From positions 1 through 64,000 of the forward strand of contig NZ_JAELVH010000016.1 of assembly GCF_019399235.1 (NCBI RefSeq): a stretch of 64,000 nucleotides of DNA, read 5' to 3'. The translations under genes and the position numbers were made by a program. Shown here in pieces: positions 17,671 to 25,929 of the stretch; positions within the stretch are counted from its first letter, which is position 1, and each line of letters starts with the position of its first letter. Below the pieces are notes generated by a model, which searched no databases, was not told where the DNA came from, and saw nothing but the letters and a program-made list of their open reading frames with translations. This DNA comes from Streptomyces poriferorum. GTDB taxonomy: Bacteria > Actinomycetota > Actinomycetes > Streptomycetales > Streptomycetaceae.

Positions 17671-18102
17671 TCAACTCTCCGATGCATCCGTAGACGAGTC
17701 GCGGAATTCAGGGCCGCTCTCGTTGAGCAGCGACCGCAGCAGATCCTCGTCATGCGGCGACAGCGCGGAGACGAAGCTGGACAGCACGGCATCCCGATCG
17801 TGCCGCTGATCGAGGAGACGCCGCATGCGAATGGCCGTGAGACCTGCCCCGTTCGCCATCGGCTGCCAGAGAACCGGACGCCCCGAACCGGACCGCGTGA
17901 CCGCCTTCTTGTCGAGCAGACGGGTCAGAATCGTGATCACCGTGCTGTACGACAGGCCGGCGTCGAGGCGCTCTTGCACCCACGTCGCGGGAACAGGCTC
18001 GGTCGCCTCTCCCAGCACGGACAGCACCTGGGCCTCCAATTCGCCCTGCCCGCGCCGACGCGGGCGCGACCGCCCGGGCCGACCGTCTTCCTCTGCACCC
18101 AC
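17671..18102 (-). CDS. BlaI/MecI/CopY-family repressor
   Basis: 143 aa. The GTG at 18102 is preceded by GAGGGG. The winged-helix domain covers about 20-95: GELEAQVLSVLGEATEPVPATWVQERL, SYSTVITILTRLLDKKAV. The C-terminal dimerisation part (RRLLDQRHDRDAVLSSFVSALSPHDEDLLRSLL) is where M56-dependent cleavage would be expected. It forms an operon with the downstream M56 protease. A BlaI-type palindrome lies in the shared region with the divergent terD gene. Confidence 0.93.
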   Translation of the reverse strand: MGAEEDGRPGRSRPRRRGQGELEAQVLSVLGEATEPVPATWVQERLDAGLSYSTVITILTRLLDKKAVTRSGSGRPVLWQPMANGAGLTAIRMRRLLDQRHDRDAVLSSFVSALSPHDEDLLRSLLNESGPEFRDSSTDASES

Positions 18103-18229
18103 GACGCCACCCCTCGCACGACGGCCCGAATCCGCTCTTCAACTGACAAGCGCCGGGGCATAGTACCGAGCCTCGCGGGCAGCTCATGAGATCGACGAAA
18201 CCTGACGCTCACACTTCCGCAAATGAACT

Positions 18230-18243
18230 CTACAGTGCTGTAG
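18230..18243. promoter_or_regulatory. BlaI-type operator
   Basis: A perfect 14-bp interrupted palindrome, CTACAG-TG-CTGTAG, close to the TACA-N4-TGTA core of BlaI/MecI operators. It lies 128 nt upstream of the BlaI start and 74 nt upstream of the first terD start, so it could govern both directions. Confidence 0.7.
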
Positions 18244-18316
18244 ATTTCAGTTGCTGTCGCTCGGTGCCCGCGCGGTCACGCGCGGGCACACGGATGGACC
18301 GAGAAGGAGATGGAAC

Positions 18317-18892
18317 ATGGGCGTGAGCCTCGCCAAGGGCGGAAATGTCTCGCTGAGCAAGGAGGCCCCCGGGCTGACCGCAGTTCTGGTGGGCCTGGGC
18401 TGGGATGTCCGCACGACCACCGGTACGGACTACGACCTGGACGCCAGCGCTCTGCTGTGCGACGCGGCGGGCAAGGCGCTGTCAAACGAGAACTTCGTCT
18501 TCTACAACAACCTGAAGAGCCCCGACGGTTCGGTCGAGCACACCGGCGACAACCTCACGGGAGAGGGCGAGGGCGACGACGAGATCGTCAAGGTCGATCT
18601 CGCCGCCGTACCGGCCACCGTCGACAAGATCGTGTTCCCGGTCTCCATTCACGACGCGGAGAGCCGGGGTCAGAGCTTCGGCCAGGTCCGCAACGCCTAC
18701 ATCCGCGTGGTCAACCAGGCCGGCGGAGCCGAGATCGCCCGCTACGACCTCAGCGAGGACGCCTCCACCGAGACCGCCATGGTCTTCGGCGAGTTGTACC
18801 GCAACGGCGCCGAGTGGAAGTTCCGCGCTGTCGGCCAGGGGTACGCCTCCGGGCTCAGCGGCATCGTCGCGGACTTCGGCATCAGTCTCTGA
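18317..18892 (+). CDS. terD: TerD-family protein
   Basis: 191 aa. The ATG at 18317 follows GAAGGAGA. Full-length TerD fold: [113 protein letters not shown]. The acidic residues that bind two Ca2+ ions in TerD proteins are present. These cytoplasmic proteins are tied to tellurite and general stress resistance and, in Streptomyces, to development. First gene of the terD-terD-terB group. Confidence 0.95.
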   Translation: MGVSLAKGGNVSLSKEAPGLTAVLVGLGWDVRTTTGTDYDLDASALLCDAAGKALSNENFVFYNNLKSPDGSVEHTGDNLTGEGEGDDEIVKVDLAAVPATVDKIVFPVSIHDAESRGQSFGQVRNAYIRVVNQAGGAEIARYDLSEDASTETAMVFGELYRNGAEWKFRAVGQGYASGLSGIVADFGISL

Positions 18893-18938
18893 CCGGACTT
18901 CGACTCACCCCGTACCGCCCCCTGCCGAGAGTGGAGCC

Positions 18939-19520
18939 ATGACCGTCAACCTGTCCAAAGGCCAGCAGATCAGCCTCACCAAGTCCGGGGGCGGGGAACT
19001 GACGGTCGTACGTATGGGACTGGGCTGGAAGTCGGCGCCTCGCCGGGGGTTCCTGGCCCGCCTGACCGCCCGCGAGATCGACCTCGACGCCTCTGCCCTG
19101 CTCTTCGCCGACGGATCTCCCCTGGATGTCGTCTTCTTCCAGCACCTGACCAGCGATGACGGTTCGGTCCAGCACACCGGCGACAACCGGGTGGGCGGCG
19201 CCGGCCAGGGTGGCGATGACGAGTCGATCGTCGTCGACCTGCAGCGCGTCCCGGCCCACGTCGACCAGATCGTCTTCACCGTGAACTCGTTCACGGGTCA
19301 GACCTTCGAAGAGGTGGACAACGCCTTCTGCCGCCTGGTCGACGAGACCACGGGACAGGAACTGGCGCGCTACACACTGACCGGTGGCGGGCGCCACACC
19401 GCGCAGATCATGGCCAAGGTCCAGCGGTCCGGTGCGGGCTGGCAGATGACAGCCATCGGTGTGCCGAGCGACGGGCGCACCTTCCAGGACCTGATGCCGG
19501 CCGTCATGGCGCACCTCTAG
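18939..19520 (+). CDS. TerD-family protein, second paralogue
   Basis: 193 aa, 46 nt after the first terD. Same architecture ([75 protein letters not shown]), with a short insertion after GLGW (PRRGFLARLTARE) where the first copy has TTTGTDY. The Ca2+-site acidic residues are largely kept. Probably a distinct partner in a Ter assembly. Confidence 0.93.
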   Translation: MTVNLSKGQQISLTKSGGGELTVVRMGLGWKSAPRRGFLARLTAREIDLDASALLFADGSPLDVVFFQHLTSDDGSVQHTGDNRVGGAGQGGDDESIVVDLQRVPAHVDQIVFTVNSFTGQTFEEVDNAFCRLVDETTGQELARYTLTGGGRHTAQIMAKVQRSGAGWQMTAIGVPSDGRTFQDLMPAVMAHL

Positions 19521-19579
19521 ACCTTCTTCCTTCACATCTCGCACAGCACTCACACTCCGACCGATCCTGGAGCATTCGC

Positions 19580-20035
19580 ATGGCACTGTGGGACCGCATC
19601 AAGGAATCGGCGTCGACGATGCAGACGCAGCTCAACGCCAAGAAGAACGACCTCAAGAGCGGTGGCTTCCGCGACGCCAGCATGGCCATGTGCGCCTTGG
19701 TCGCCGCCGCCGACGGTTCCATCGATCCCGCCGAACGGCAACGGGTCGCGTCACTGATCGCGGGGAACGACGTACTGCAGAACTTCCCCGCTGAAGATCT
19801 GCAGCGCCGGTTCAACGACAACTGCCAGCAGCTGACGTCCGACTTCGAATTCGGCAAGGTCGGCATGCTGCAGACCATCGGCAAGGTCGCCAAAAAGCCC
19901 ACCGAGGCCCGCGCGGTCATCCAGATCGGCATCGTCATCGGCGGCGCCGACGGCAACTTCGACAACACCGAGCGCGCGGTGGTCCGCGAAGCCTGCTTCG
20001 CGGTCGGCATCTCGCCGAACGAATTCGACCTGTAG
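19580..20035 (+). CDS. terB: TerB-family protein
   Basis: 151 aa, all-helical TerB fold: MALWDRIKESASTMQTQL, FRDASMAMCALVAAADGSIDPAERQRVASLI, and a second metal-site half GIVIGGADGNFDNTERAVVREACFAVGI. The paired AADGS/GADGN acidic loops are the expected metal-binding sites. TerB is thought to link TerD/TerC to membranes. Last recognisable Ter gene before a strong hairpin. Confidence 0.94.
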   Translation: MALWDRIKESASTMQTQLNAKKNDLKSGGFRDASMAMCALVAAADGSIDPAERQRVASLIAGNDVLQNFPAEDLQRRFNDNCQQLTSDFEFGKVGMLQTIGKVAKKPTEARAVIQIGIVIGGADGNFDNTERAVVREACFAVGISPNEFDL

Positions 20036-20044
20036 GTTCGCAGA

Positions 20045-20084
20045 GGCGCGGTGCGTGCCGTACACACGCGGTACGCACCGCGCC
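20045..20084 (+). terminator. Strong hairpin after terB
   Basis: Arms GGCGCGGTGCGT and ACGCACCGCGCC (12 bp, perfect); the stem extends through a G-U pair and CCG/CGG. It begins 10 nt after the terB stop and closes the Ter transcription unit. Confidence 0.8.
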
Positions 20085-20118
20085 AACGGCGCGCCGCATA
20101 GGGAAGCCGGGGGATGGC

Positions 20119-20874
20119 GTGAGCAGGACATACAGACTTCAGGACGAAGACAGACCCGACTACGCACTGGTGCTGGACGACGCCATACGGGCCGCCGAGA
20201 TTCGCGGGCTGCTGGAGCATTCACTCATCAACCCGGGCCAGCTACGCGTCCGCGGGCTCGGTGCCAGACCACGGATCGCGGCCGCTGCCGATGCCGAGTA
20301 CCGAACCTATCTGTCCTTGCGGCAGCGGACGCGTGACGCCGCACCGGCAGATCAGGTCGGCCCCTTGTCCGGTGCCGGAGATCAGGAAGTACACGGGGTA
20401 GGTCTACTGCCCGCTCTGGCGGTCCTCACTCCGGTCCTCGCTGCCGTCGCCACCGTCGCGTTCCTGCCAATCGGATATGGGCTGGCTCTCGCAGGTGGCC
20501 GGACACCCATGGCCAACGCGCTGATCACAGCTGGGTGGACCAGCTTCGGCATCGGCGTGCTGTCCGCTGCGGTCGGTCTCTTCTCTCTGTACCGCACTGC
20601 TGTAGAACACAGGGCCTCGGCGGCAGGGCGCGGAAGCGGCCCGTCACCCGAGGTGAATCGGGCACGGGAGGCGTGGTTGACGAGTCTTCGCGACAAGGCC
20701 ATTCTCCCCTTTCTCCGCAATCAGCTCCACAGCCCTGACGCGCCCGCCACAGGTATCAGCCGCGGATCCGACTCTGGCCGCGGCACTGCGGACTTCCCCA
20801 GCCCAGGCTTCGGAAGCCCCGACTATTCGGGCCCTGGCCTCGGCAGCGCGCATGCGCCTTTCGAGGGCCGCTGA
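20119..20874 (+). CDS. Hypothetical membrane protein
   Basis: 251 aa, GTG start. N-terminal soluble part of about 90 residues (DEDRPDYALVLDDAIRAAEIRGLLEHS), two hydrophobic stretches (about 94-118 and 132-160), then a Gly/Ser/Pro-rich tail (FPSPGFGSPDYSGPGLG). No family recognised. It follows the Ter group on the same strand, but the terB terminator intervenes. Confidence 0.6.
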   Translation: MSRTYRLQDEDRPDYALVLDDAIRAAEIRGLLEHSLINPGQLRVRGLGARPRIAAAADAEYRTYLSLRQRTRDAAPADQVGPLSGAGDQEVHGVGLLPALAVLTPVLAAVATVAFLPIGYGLALAGGRTPMANALITAGWTSFGIGVLSAAVGLFSLYRTAVEHRASAAGRGSGPSPEVNRAREAWLTSLRDKAILPFLRNQLHSPDAPATGISRGSDSGRGTADFPSPGFGSPDYSGPGLGSAHAPFEGR

Positions 20875-21318
20875 GTGTCAGTTCCTCGTCCGAAGCGCCC
20901 ATGGGGTTAACGAATTCCGTCACCGACTCCTCGGTCGGCTGGCATCGATGCACGCACAGCCACGCCCGGAGCTTGCGCGCTAACAGAAAGAACCGTAGAG
21001 GCCACCAGTGACAACCGGACTCGGCACAGCGGACGACCAGACGGGCCCCGATGACCACAGAGAAGAGAAACAGCAGGCAGGAACCCAGAGAAATCCAGAT
21101 TCGGGATCGTTTCCGATCCTCGCCTCCCGCAGTCACTTACGAACATAATTTCGAGCGAGTCAAAGGCTTTGCCCAATCCACCCACTTCGATGCCCAGCGT
21201 CACGGCTTGCGGATGAGCCGGCATCGGTCGCTCCTTCGAGCGAATGCAGCCCGAACAGCCCACCCCATTCCGCTGCCGCTGGCAGCATCCGGCCCGTCAG
21301 TGAAAGCCAGGATCAAAG
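20875..21318. other. Intergenic region, no gene seen
   Basis: Neither strand gives a frame with natural composition or a recognised domain. It is somewhat less GC-rich than its neighbours between about 21060 and 21170. Confidence 0.4.
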
Positions 21319-22734
21319 GTGGTCCCCTTGAAACGGCCGGTCAATGAGGGGCAGCTCTCGGTGCTGCAGTGGGTGGGAGCGGGATGTCCTGAGGACGTGT
21401 GGGAGACAAGCTCCTACAAGACCACCTGTCAGGCATTACAGAACCGGGGCCTGGTCACGGTCTCCCGGAAAGGCGGGCAGTGGAGCGTCGTCCTGACGAG
21501 TGCAGGCCAGCACTACCTCTCCCACGGCGCGTACCCTCCCCCGGGATCGCACCCGCGCATGACCAAAGCCACCGCTCCGCAACGCCCGTCACCCCGGACA
21601 CATGACGCCCCGGCCGTCGAGCGAAAGCCAAGCCCTCCCCAGCAGAATCGCCTGACATTCACGGAACAACTGCTGCAGGAACTCGCGGACGCCGGTGGCC
21701 GGATCGTCAAGACCACCACCGGCCGGGACTCTGCGAACTGGCCGTCCCGGATCGCGGCCGCTCGCAGATCGACAAAGCTCCCGAAGACAAAGGAGCTGCA
21801 CGGAGGCTGGTGCCGTGACGGATACGAGATCAAGCTCGTCGACACCCCTGCCTGGCGCTTTGCCGTCCTCGCCCCTGTCTCTGTCCCCTCCCGGCTCACT
21901 CGGCCGCACAGCGTGGTCCGGGCCATGCAAAACGAACCCCGATCGCTGGGCCTGACCAAGCCCGTCCATGCACGTGCCCTACGACTCATCCAGGCGCTCA
22001 TCACCGCCACCGAGTCCGACGGACACGCCTGCTCGGTGGGAAGGCCGGGCTCTGCACCCCCGTCTCACCACCGCCGCAGTGCCTCTGCCCACTTCACCAT
22101 CACCGCGCAAAGGCTCACGTTGGGGTTCGTCGTCCAGCAGGAACAGGACCGGACCGAGCATGTCGCGACCGAGAAGGAACTCGCCGAAGCCCGGAAGCAC
22201 TCCTGGATCAGAATCCCCCGCTTCGACTACACCCCGTCCGAACGCCTCCGCTTGGTCCTGAGCGGCGGCCGGCCGCACCGGGCGAGCGAATGGGCCGACA
22301 CCCCCGGCCGCCCCCTCGACGAGCAACTTGCCGAGATCGCCCAAGAAGTCACACTCCGCGGCGACGCCGCCGAACGCCAACGCCAGGAGGAACTCGAGGC
22401 AGCACGCCAAAAGCGCCTCCGCTGGCAAGCCGCCATGGAGAAGGCCCGCGTCCAGTACGCCGAGACGTACCGCGTCAGGCACTTCGAGGCGCAGGAGGCG
22501 GCATGGCGCCACGCGACCCGACTGGCCGAGTACGTGACCGCTATGCGCACGCGAGTCGAGACCATGCGTCCAGGCGAAACCAGAACCGAAGCCGAGGCAT
22601 GGATCATCTGGGCAGAAGCCACCACAGAACGCATCGACCCGCTGAACGCGCCACTCCGGATGCCCACCATCCCCGAACCACAAGCCAACGACTTGAAGCC
22701 GTTCCTCGGGGAATGGAACCCCTACGGCCCCTGA
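21319..22734 (+). CDS. Hypothetical protein with an N-terminal winged-helix-like region
   Basis: 471 aa from a GTG; an alternative TTG start 9 nt on (MKRPVNEG) is equally placed. Residues 8-70 look like a small winged helix (LSVLQWVGAG, SYKTTCQALQNRGLVTVSRKGGQWSVVLTSAGQHYL). A Pro-rich linker follows, then a second region with a basic helix (LTFTEQLLQELADAGGRIVKT), and a long charged helical section (about 355-435, ERQRQEELEAARQKRLRWQ) predicted coiled coil. No catalytic motif seen. It may be part of an integrated-element cargo given the integrase tail nearby. Function unknown. Confidence 0.65.
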   Translation: MVPLKRPVNEGQLSVLQWVGAGCPEDVWETSSYKTTCQALQNRGLVTVSRKGGQWSVVLTSAGQHYLSHGAYPPPGSHPRMTKATAPQRPSPRTHDAPAVERKPSPPQQNRLTFTEQLLQELADAGGRIVKTTTGRDSANWPSRIAAARRSTKLPKTKELHGGWCRDGYEIKLVDTPAWRFAVLAPVSVPSRLTRPHSVVRAMQNEPRSLGLTKPVHARALRLIQALITATESDGHACSVGRPGSAPPSHHRRSASAHFTITAQRLTLGFVVQQEQDRTEHVATEKELAEARKHSWIRIPRFDYTPSERLRLVLSGGRPHRASEWADTPGRPLDEQLAEIAQEVTLRGDAAERQRQEELEAARQKRLRWQAAMEKARVQYAETYRVRHFEAQEAAWRHATRLAEYVTAMRTRVETMRPGETRTEAEAWIIWAEATTERIDPLNAPLRMPTIPEPQANDLKPFLGEWNPYGP

Positions 22735-23133
22735 AACGAAACCCTCGTGGTGCCGGCCCCCAGCACAGTCGAACTCACCGCGAAGCCCAACCAGAGCACT
22801 CCAGTGGGGCCTCGCCTCATGGTTTCAGGAGAGGCCCCGCCTGGCCCATCGGCAAGTCCTTCGCCCTATCACCGATGCCGTCACACACGTCCTGTCACGC
22901 GCCTGTCACCAACACCGTCGACGCACCTGGAGCACCAAGTCCAAACCCGCGTGAACAGCGTCGAATTGGACCACGTGGACGTCAGAAGACGGTTCTGCCT
23001 ACGTATGCCATGTGGTACCGAGGCTTGGTCCGAGCACCAGCACGGGTGCGTCCTCTGGCCCATCTACCTGGTACTTCAACGTTTTGTTGTCTGTCTGGCT
23101 CACAGTCCTACGCTCCCACGTCTCACAGCCGTC
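22735..23133. other. Gene-free stretch next to the integrase tail
   Basis: No gene recognised. The sequence at about 22897-22930 resembles 37401-37433 (both contain TCACCAACA and end CCTGGA), a possible short dispersed repeat. Confidence 0.35.
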
Positions 23134-23325
23134 TCACACACCCCCCTCCTGAGCACTGTGAAGACCGCCCCACGTCGTAGCGGCTCCACGAAGATCCTCT
23201 ACGTCCGGCTTCACGTACCAACGCTTGGTGGTCTTGACGTTGGTGTGCCCCGCCCATCGTGCCAGCAAGTGATCCGGCACCCCATGAGCCTCTTCCGACC
23301 TCATGCTGACGCGCGGTGAAGGACG
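23134..23325 (-). pseudogene. C-terminal tail of a tyrosine integrase
   Basis: The minus-strand frame reads EEAHGVPDHLLARWAGHTN, then VKTTKRWYVKPDVEDLRGAA. This is the end of a phage/ICE-type tyrosine recombinase: the conserved GH box and the catalytic Tyr in KRWYVKP are present, but the catalytic R-H-x-x-R region and N-terminal domains are missing. The upstream side is interrupted by an IS3-like end at about 23372. Marks a lost integrated element. Confidence 0.7.
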
Positions 23326-23371
23326 AGGACGGCCTTCACGATGTCGGTGATGCGGTTGGTGCTGCAGCGGA

Positions 23372-23480
23372 GTGGAGTGACCCCCGAAATTCTGACACCT
23401 GGACGCTGGATGTTTCGTCATCCAGGGGCAGTGATCCAAGGTGGCAAAGCGGAAGAACTACCCCGAAGAATGGTCAGGCT
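23372..23480 (+). mobile_element. IS3-family left end with start of orfA
   Basis: The terminal-repeat-like sequence TGGAGTGACCCCCGAAATTC begins at about 23372. A 7-bp hairpin follows (23406-23425) and then a GTG at 23441 reading MAKRKNYPEEW, the usual beginning of an IS3-group orfA helix-turn-helix protein. The frame stops being meaningful about 12 codons later, where it meets a piece from the opposite transposon end. Confidence 0.6.
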
Positions 23481-23610
23481 GCGAGTGCGGTCTCATACTC
23501 GCAGCCTGGCTGAGGTAGCCGAGGCTGCTGTGCAGTCGGTGCAAGTTGTACCAGCCTGCGATGAAATCGAAGATCGCGGTGTCGGCGGCGGCCCGGCTGG
23601 GCCAGGCGGA
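23478..23610 (-). mobile_element. IS3-family transposase orfB C-terminal remnant, inverted
   Basis: The minus strand reads AWPSRAAADTAIFDFIAG, then WYNLHRLHSSLGYLSQAAS, the signature end of an IS3-group DDE integrase (rve_3 region). It is inverted relative to the adjacent orfA start. A 10-bp inverted repeat (GGCTGCGAGT and complement, flanking about 23480-23508) sits at the junction, suggesting deletion or recombination between two IS copies. Confidence 0.7.
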
Positions 23611-23687
23611 GGTCAGGGCCCCGGGGAGAGTCCTGTTCGCCCGGCTTGATCACGCGTCGGTGTGGCCCGGTCAGGTCAGGTTCAGGA

Positions 23688-24410
23688 TCAGAGTTCAGCT
23701 GGTGGCAGGCCGAGGTGGTCGTGCAGTGCCCGGCGGCCGGCGGGTGTCACGAGGAGGGCGCGGGTGGTGCCGATGCGCGTCATCCACCCGGTGGCGAGTG
23801 CGTGGGCGGACAGGGCGGCGCCCACAGCGCCGGCCAGGTGGGGACGGCGCTCGGTCCAGTCGAGGCAGGCGCGCACCGGTGGCCGGCGTGAGCCGGCGGG
23901 TACCGTGATGCCGACCTCGGCAAGCCAGAGGGCGCCCTTGCCGGTCAGGCCCGGCTCAGGTCCCCACTCCAGGAGTTGGCGTTCGACCATCGCGTCGGTG
24001 ATGGCCAGAGCGGTGGTTCCGGCCAAATGGTCGTAGCACAGCCGGGCGCGGGCCAGTGCCTGCTGCCGGCCGGAGGCCGACAGCGAGCGTGGCCGGGGGC
24101 TGTGCTTCGGGGCCAGCGCGGCAAGGCTCTCGATCAGTTCGACCACTCTGCGGTCGGCCACCCGTACGTAGCGGTGGCGTCCGTGCCGCTCCTCGACGAG
24201 GAGCCCGCCGTTTACGAGCAGGTTCAGGTGCGAGGTCGCGGTGGACGGCGCGACTCCGGCATAGCGCGCGAGCTCGTTCGCCGTCCAGGCCCTGCCGTCG
24301 AGCAGTGCGAGGCAGAAGGCGGCCCGGGTGCCGTCGGCCACCAGTCTGGCCACGCCCGCCAGGTCCACACCCACATCCTGGTCTGCGCGCTGAATGTCCA
24401 CGGTGCCCAT
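23688..24410 (-). CDS. ArsR-family regulator with C-terminal extension
   Basis: 240 aa. Winged-helix DNA-binding domain at about 15-90 (ARLVADGTRAAFCLALLDG, TANELARYAGVAPSTATSHLNLLVNGGLLVEERHGRHRYVRVAD). The remaining 150 residues are an additional domain found in many actinobacterial ArsR-like regulators; no metal-binding cysteine cluster of the ArsR/SmtB type is present, so an organic or other ligand is more likely. Divergent from a GNAT acetyltransferase with a palindrome between. Confidence 0.9.
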   Translation of the reverse strand: MGTVDIQRADQDVGVDLAGVARLVADGTRAAFCLALLDGRAWTANELARYAGVAPSTATSHLNLLVNGGLLVEERHGRHRYVRVADRRVVELIESLAALAPKHSPRPRSLSASGRQQALARARLCYDHLAGTTALAITDAMVERQLLEWGPEPGLTGKGALWLAEVGITVPAGSRRPPVRACLDWTERRPHLAGAVGAALSAHALATGWMTRIGTTRALLVTPAGRRALHDHLGLPPAEL

Positions 24411-24425
24411 TGTCGCCGACGTCCC

Positions 24426-24441
24426 TTCGACGTCCGTCGAA
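24426..24441. promoter_or_regulatory. Candidate ArsR-family operator
   Basis: Inverted half-sites TTCGACG and CGTCGAA separated by 2 bp, 16 nt upstream of the ArsR start and 79 nt upstream of the GNAT start. A likely autoregulatory and divergent operator. Confidence 0.65.
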
Positions 24442-24519
24442 GCGTCCGGGTCCTAGCGTCGGCCCGTGCGCCGGGCTCACCGGCCCCACACCCGCATCCG
24501 CTCACGTACTGGAGCAACC

Positions 24520-25020
24520 ATGCCTGCGTCCGACACTGCCGTCACCGCCTCCCACCAGCCCGCCCCCCAGCCGGACTGCATGCTCACCGACACCCCCAAC
24601 CCGGAGGACGCCGCGACAATCTCCGACGCGCTGGACCGCTTCAACATCGAACACACGGGAATCGCCGACCGCAGACCTCTGGCTGTCCTGGTCCGTGATC
24701 CCGATACCCACCAGGTGGTCGGCGGACTGACCGGGCGTACCTCGCTCGGGCTGTTCTTCCTCGACCTCTTCTACCTGCCGACCCGGCTGCGTGGTAGCGG
24801 GCTGGGAACAGAGATCCTCCGGCAGGCCGAGGACGAGGCTCGTGCCCGTGGCTGCCGCACGGCCGTGCTCTACACCATCACCTTCCAGGCCCCCGGCTTC
24901 TACCAGAAACAGGGGTGGAAGCGGCTGGGAGAGGTGCCCTGCGATCCGCCGGGCACCAGCCGCGTCTTCATGACCAAAGAACTCACCGCATCGACCGGTG
25001 AACCAGTCCAGTCCCGGTAA
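24520..25020 (+). CDS. GNAT-family N-acetyltransferase
   Basis: 166 aa; ATG at 24520 after GGAGC. Acetyl-CoA-binding core: FLDLFYLPTRLRGSGLGTEILRQAEDEARARGC (the RGSGLG pyrophosphate loop), then VLYTITFQAPGFYQKQGWKRLGEVP. N-terminal half typical of small-molecule or aminoglycoside-like GNATs, but the substrate cannot be read from sequence. Probably controlled by the divergent ArsR-type regulator. Confidence 0.9.
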   Translation: MPASDTAVTASHQPAPQPDCMLTDTPNPEDAATISDALDRFNIEHTGIADRRPLAVLVRDPDTHQVVGGLTGRTSLGLFFLDLFYLPTRLRGSGLGTEILRQAEDEARARGCRTAVLYTITFQAPGFYQKQGWKRLGEVPCDPPGTSRVFMTKELTASTGEPVQSR

Positions 25021-25027
25021 GGCCGCC

Positions 25028-25299
25028 GTGCTCGTTGCACCATCATCTGATCCGTCCGCTATGCATCTGCCACAGGCCGCGTCCGGGGCGTCACGGCCCG
25101 AGGCGGTGATGCCGTCCGGTCTGCTCGCCGCACTGTCCCTGGTGCCCGATCCGAGGAATCCGCGCGGCGTGCGGTTCCGGCCGGCAACGCTGCTCGCGGT
25201 CGGCGTGTGTGCACTCACCAGCGCCGGACACAACTCCCTGACCGCCATTGCCGAGTGGGTACGCCGCTGCGACCACATGTTGGCGGGCGGCACACTACC
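25028..25299 (+). mobile_element. ISAs1-family transposase N-terminal remnant
   Basis: The frame contains SGLLAALSLVPDPRNPRGV, then TLLAVGVCALTSAGHNSLTAIAEWVRR, which is the DDE_Tnp_1-associated N-terminal domain of ISAs1/H-repeat transposases. The catalytic DDE part is absent; the frame runs into an alcohol dehydrogenase piece. Confidence 0.75.
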
Positions 25300-25304
25300 C
25301 GTCC

Positions 25305-25400
25305 CGGCCGCGCCCGGCTGCAGACCGGGGCCGGCGCGGTGCTGAACGAACTGCGACCCGAAGCGGGCACCTCACTCATCGTCTTCGGCGTCGGCGCCGT
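25305..25400 (+). pseudogene. Zinc alcohol dehydrogenase fragment
   Basis: About 30 codons reading LQTGAGAVLNELRPEAG, then TSLIVFGVGAVG. This matches the start of the cofactor-binding domain (GxGxxG) of class-III-like zinc alcohol dehydrogenases. Nothing before or after in the same frame continues the enzyme. Confidence 0.65.
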
Positions 25401-25880
25401 CGGCTCGACCGTCCAGGACCGTGAGGCCGCCGCGGGCCTGGTGACGGGCGACGATCCCGTGCTGTACGTGGCCGGGGCGAACGGTGCGGTGCTCTCCCAG
25501 AAGCTGGGCACGATCTTCACCGCCCTCGCCGACGAGCACGGCCGGACGCTGACCGTCGAGGAGGTCACCACTTCGGGGAACGGGAACCGGACCTCGTCGG
25601 GACGGTGTACCTCGCCGGCCGCGGTCCGGTCCCGGTCCGTCACGCGGCTGTGGTCGTCATCGACGGTCACGGGCGCCAGCTCGTGCGGGCCGCGACCGAC
25701 GAGCATGGTCACTACGCGGTGACCGGTCTGCCCGAGGGACACCTGAACGTCGTCGCGACGGCAGCCGGGCAGGCCCCTTCGGTCCAGCGGAAACACCTGC
25801 GGCCCGGGACAGTGGTCCGGGCCGACTTCGCCCTGCTCACACCTCCGGAACTCTCCGCCCCCTCCAGCCCCCGCACGTAG
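25401..25880 (+). pseudogene. C-terminal fragment with carboxypeptidase-regulatory-like domain
   Basis: Frame one reads DREAAAGLVTGDDPVLYVAG, then VLSQKLGTIFTALADEHGRTL, and after a shift at about 25575-25590 the next frame continues DLVGTVYLAGRGPVPVRHAAV, then TDEHGHYAVTGLPEGHLNVVATAAGQ. The latter is a carboxypeptidase regulatory-like/SdrB-like beta-sandwich, often found at protein C-termini. The N-terminal part is missing and its family is unclear. Confidence 0.5.
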
Positions 25881-25929
25881 CGCACACCTTCCGAGGACCG
25901 TCGCGCCAGTGGCTCGCCGCCGGCGGGCG

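Noticed and set aside
22860-23330. Attachment site or tRNA next to the integrase tail
   Set aside because: No tRNA cloverleaf or paired att repeat was found.
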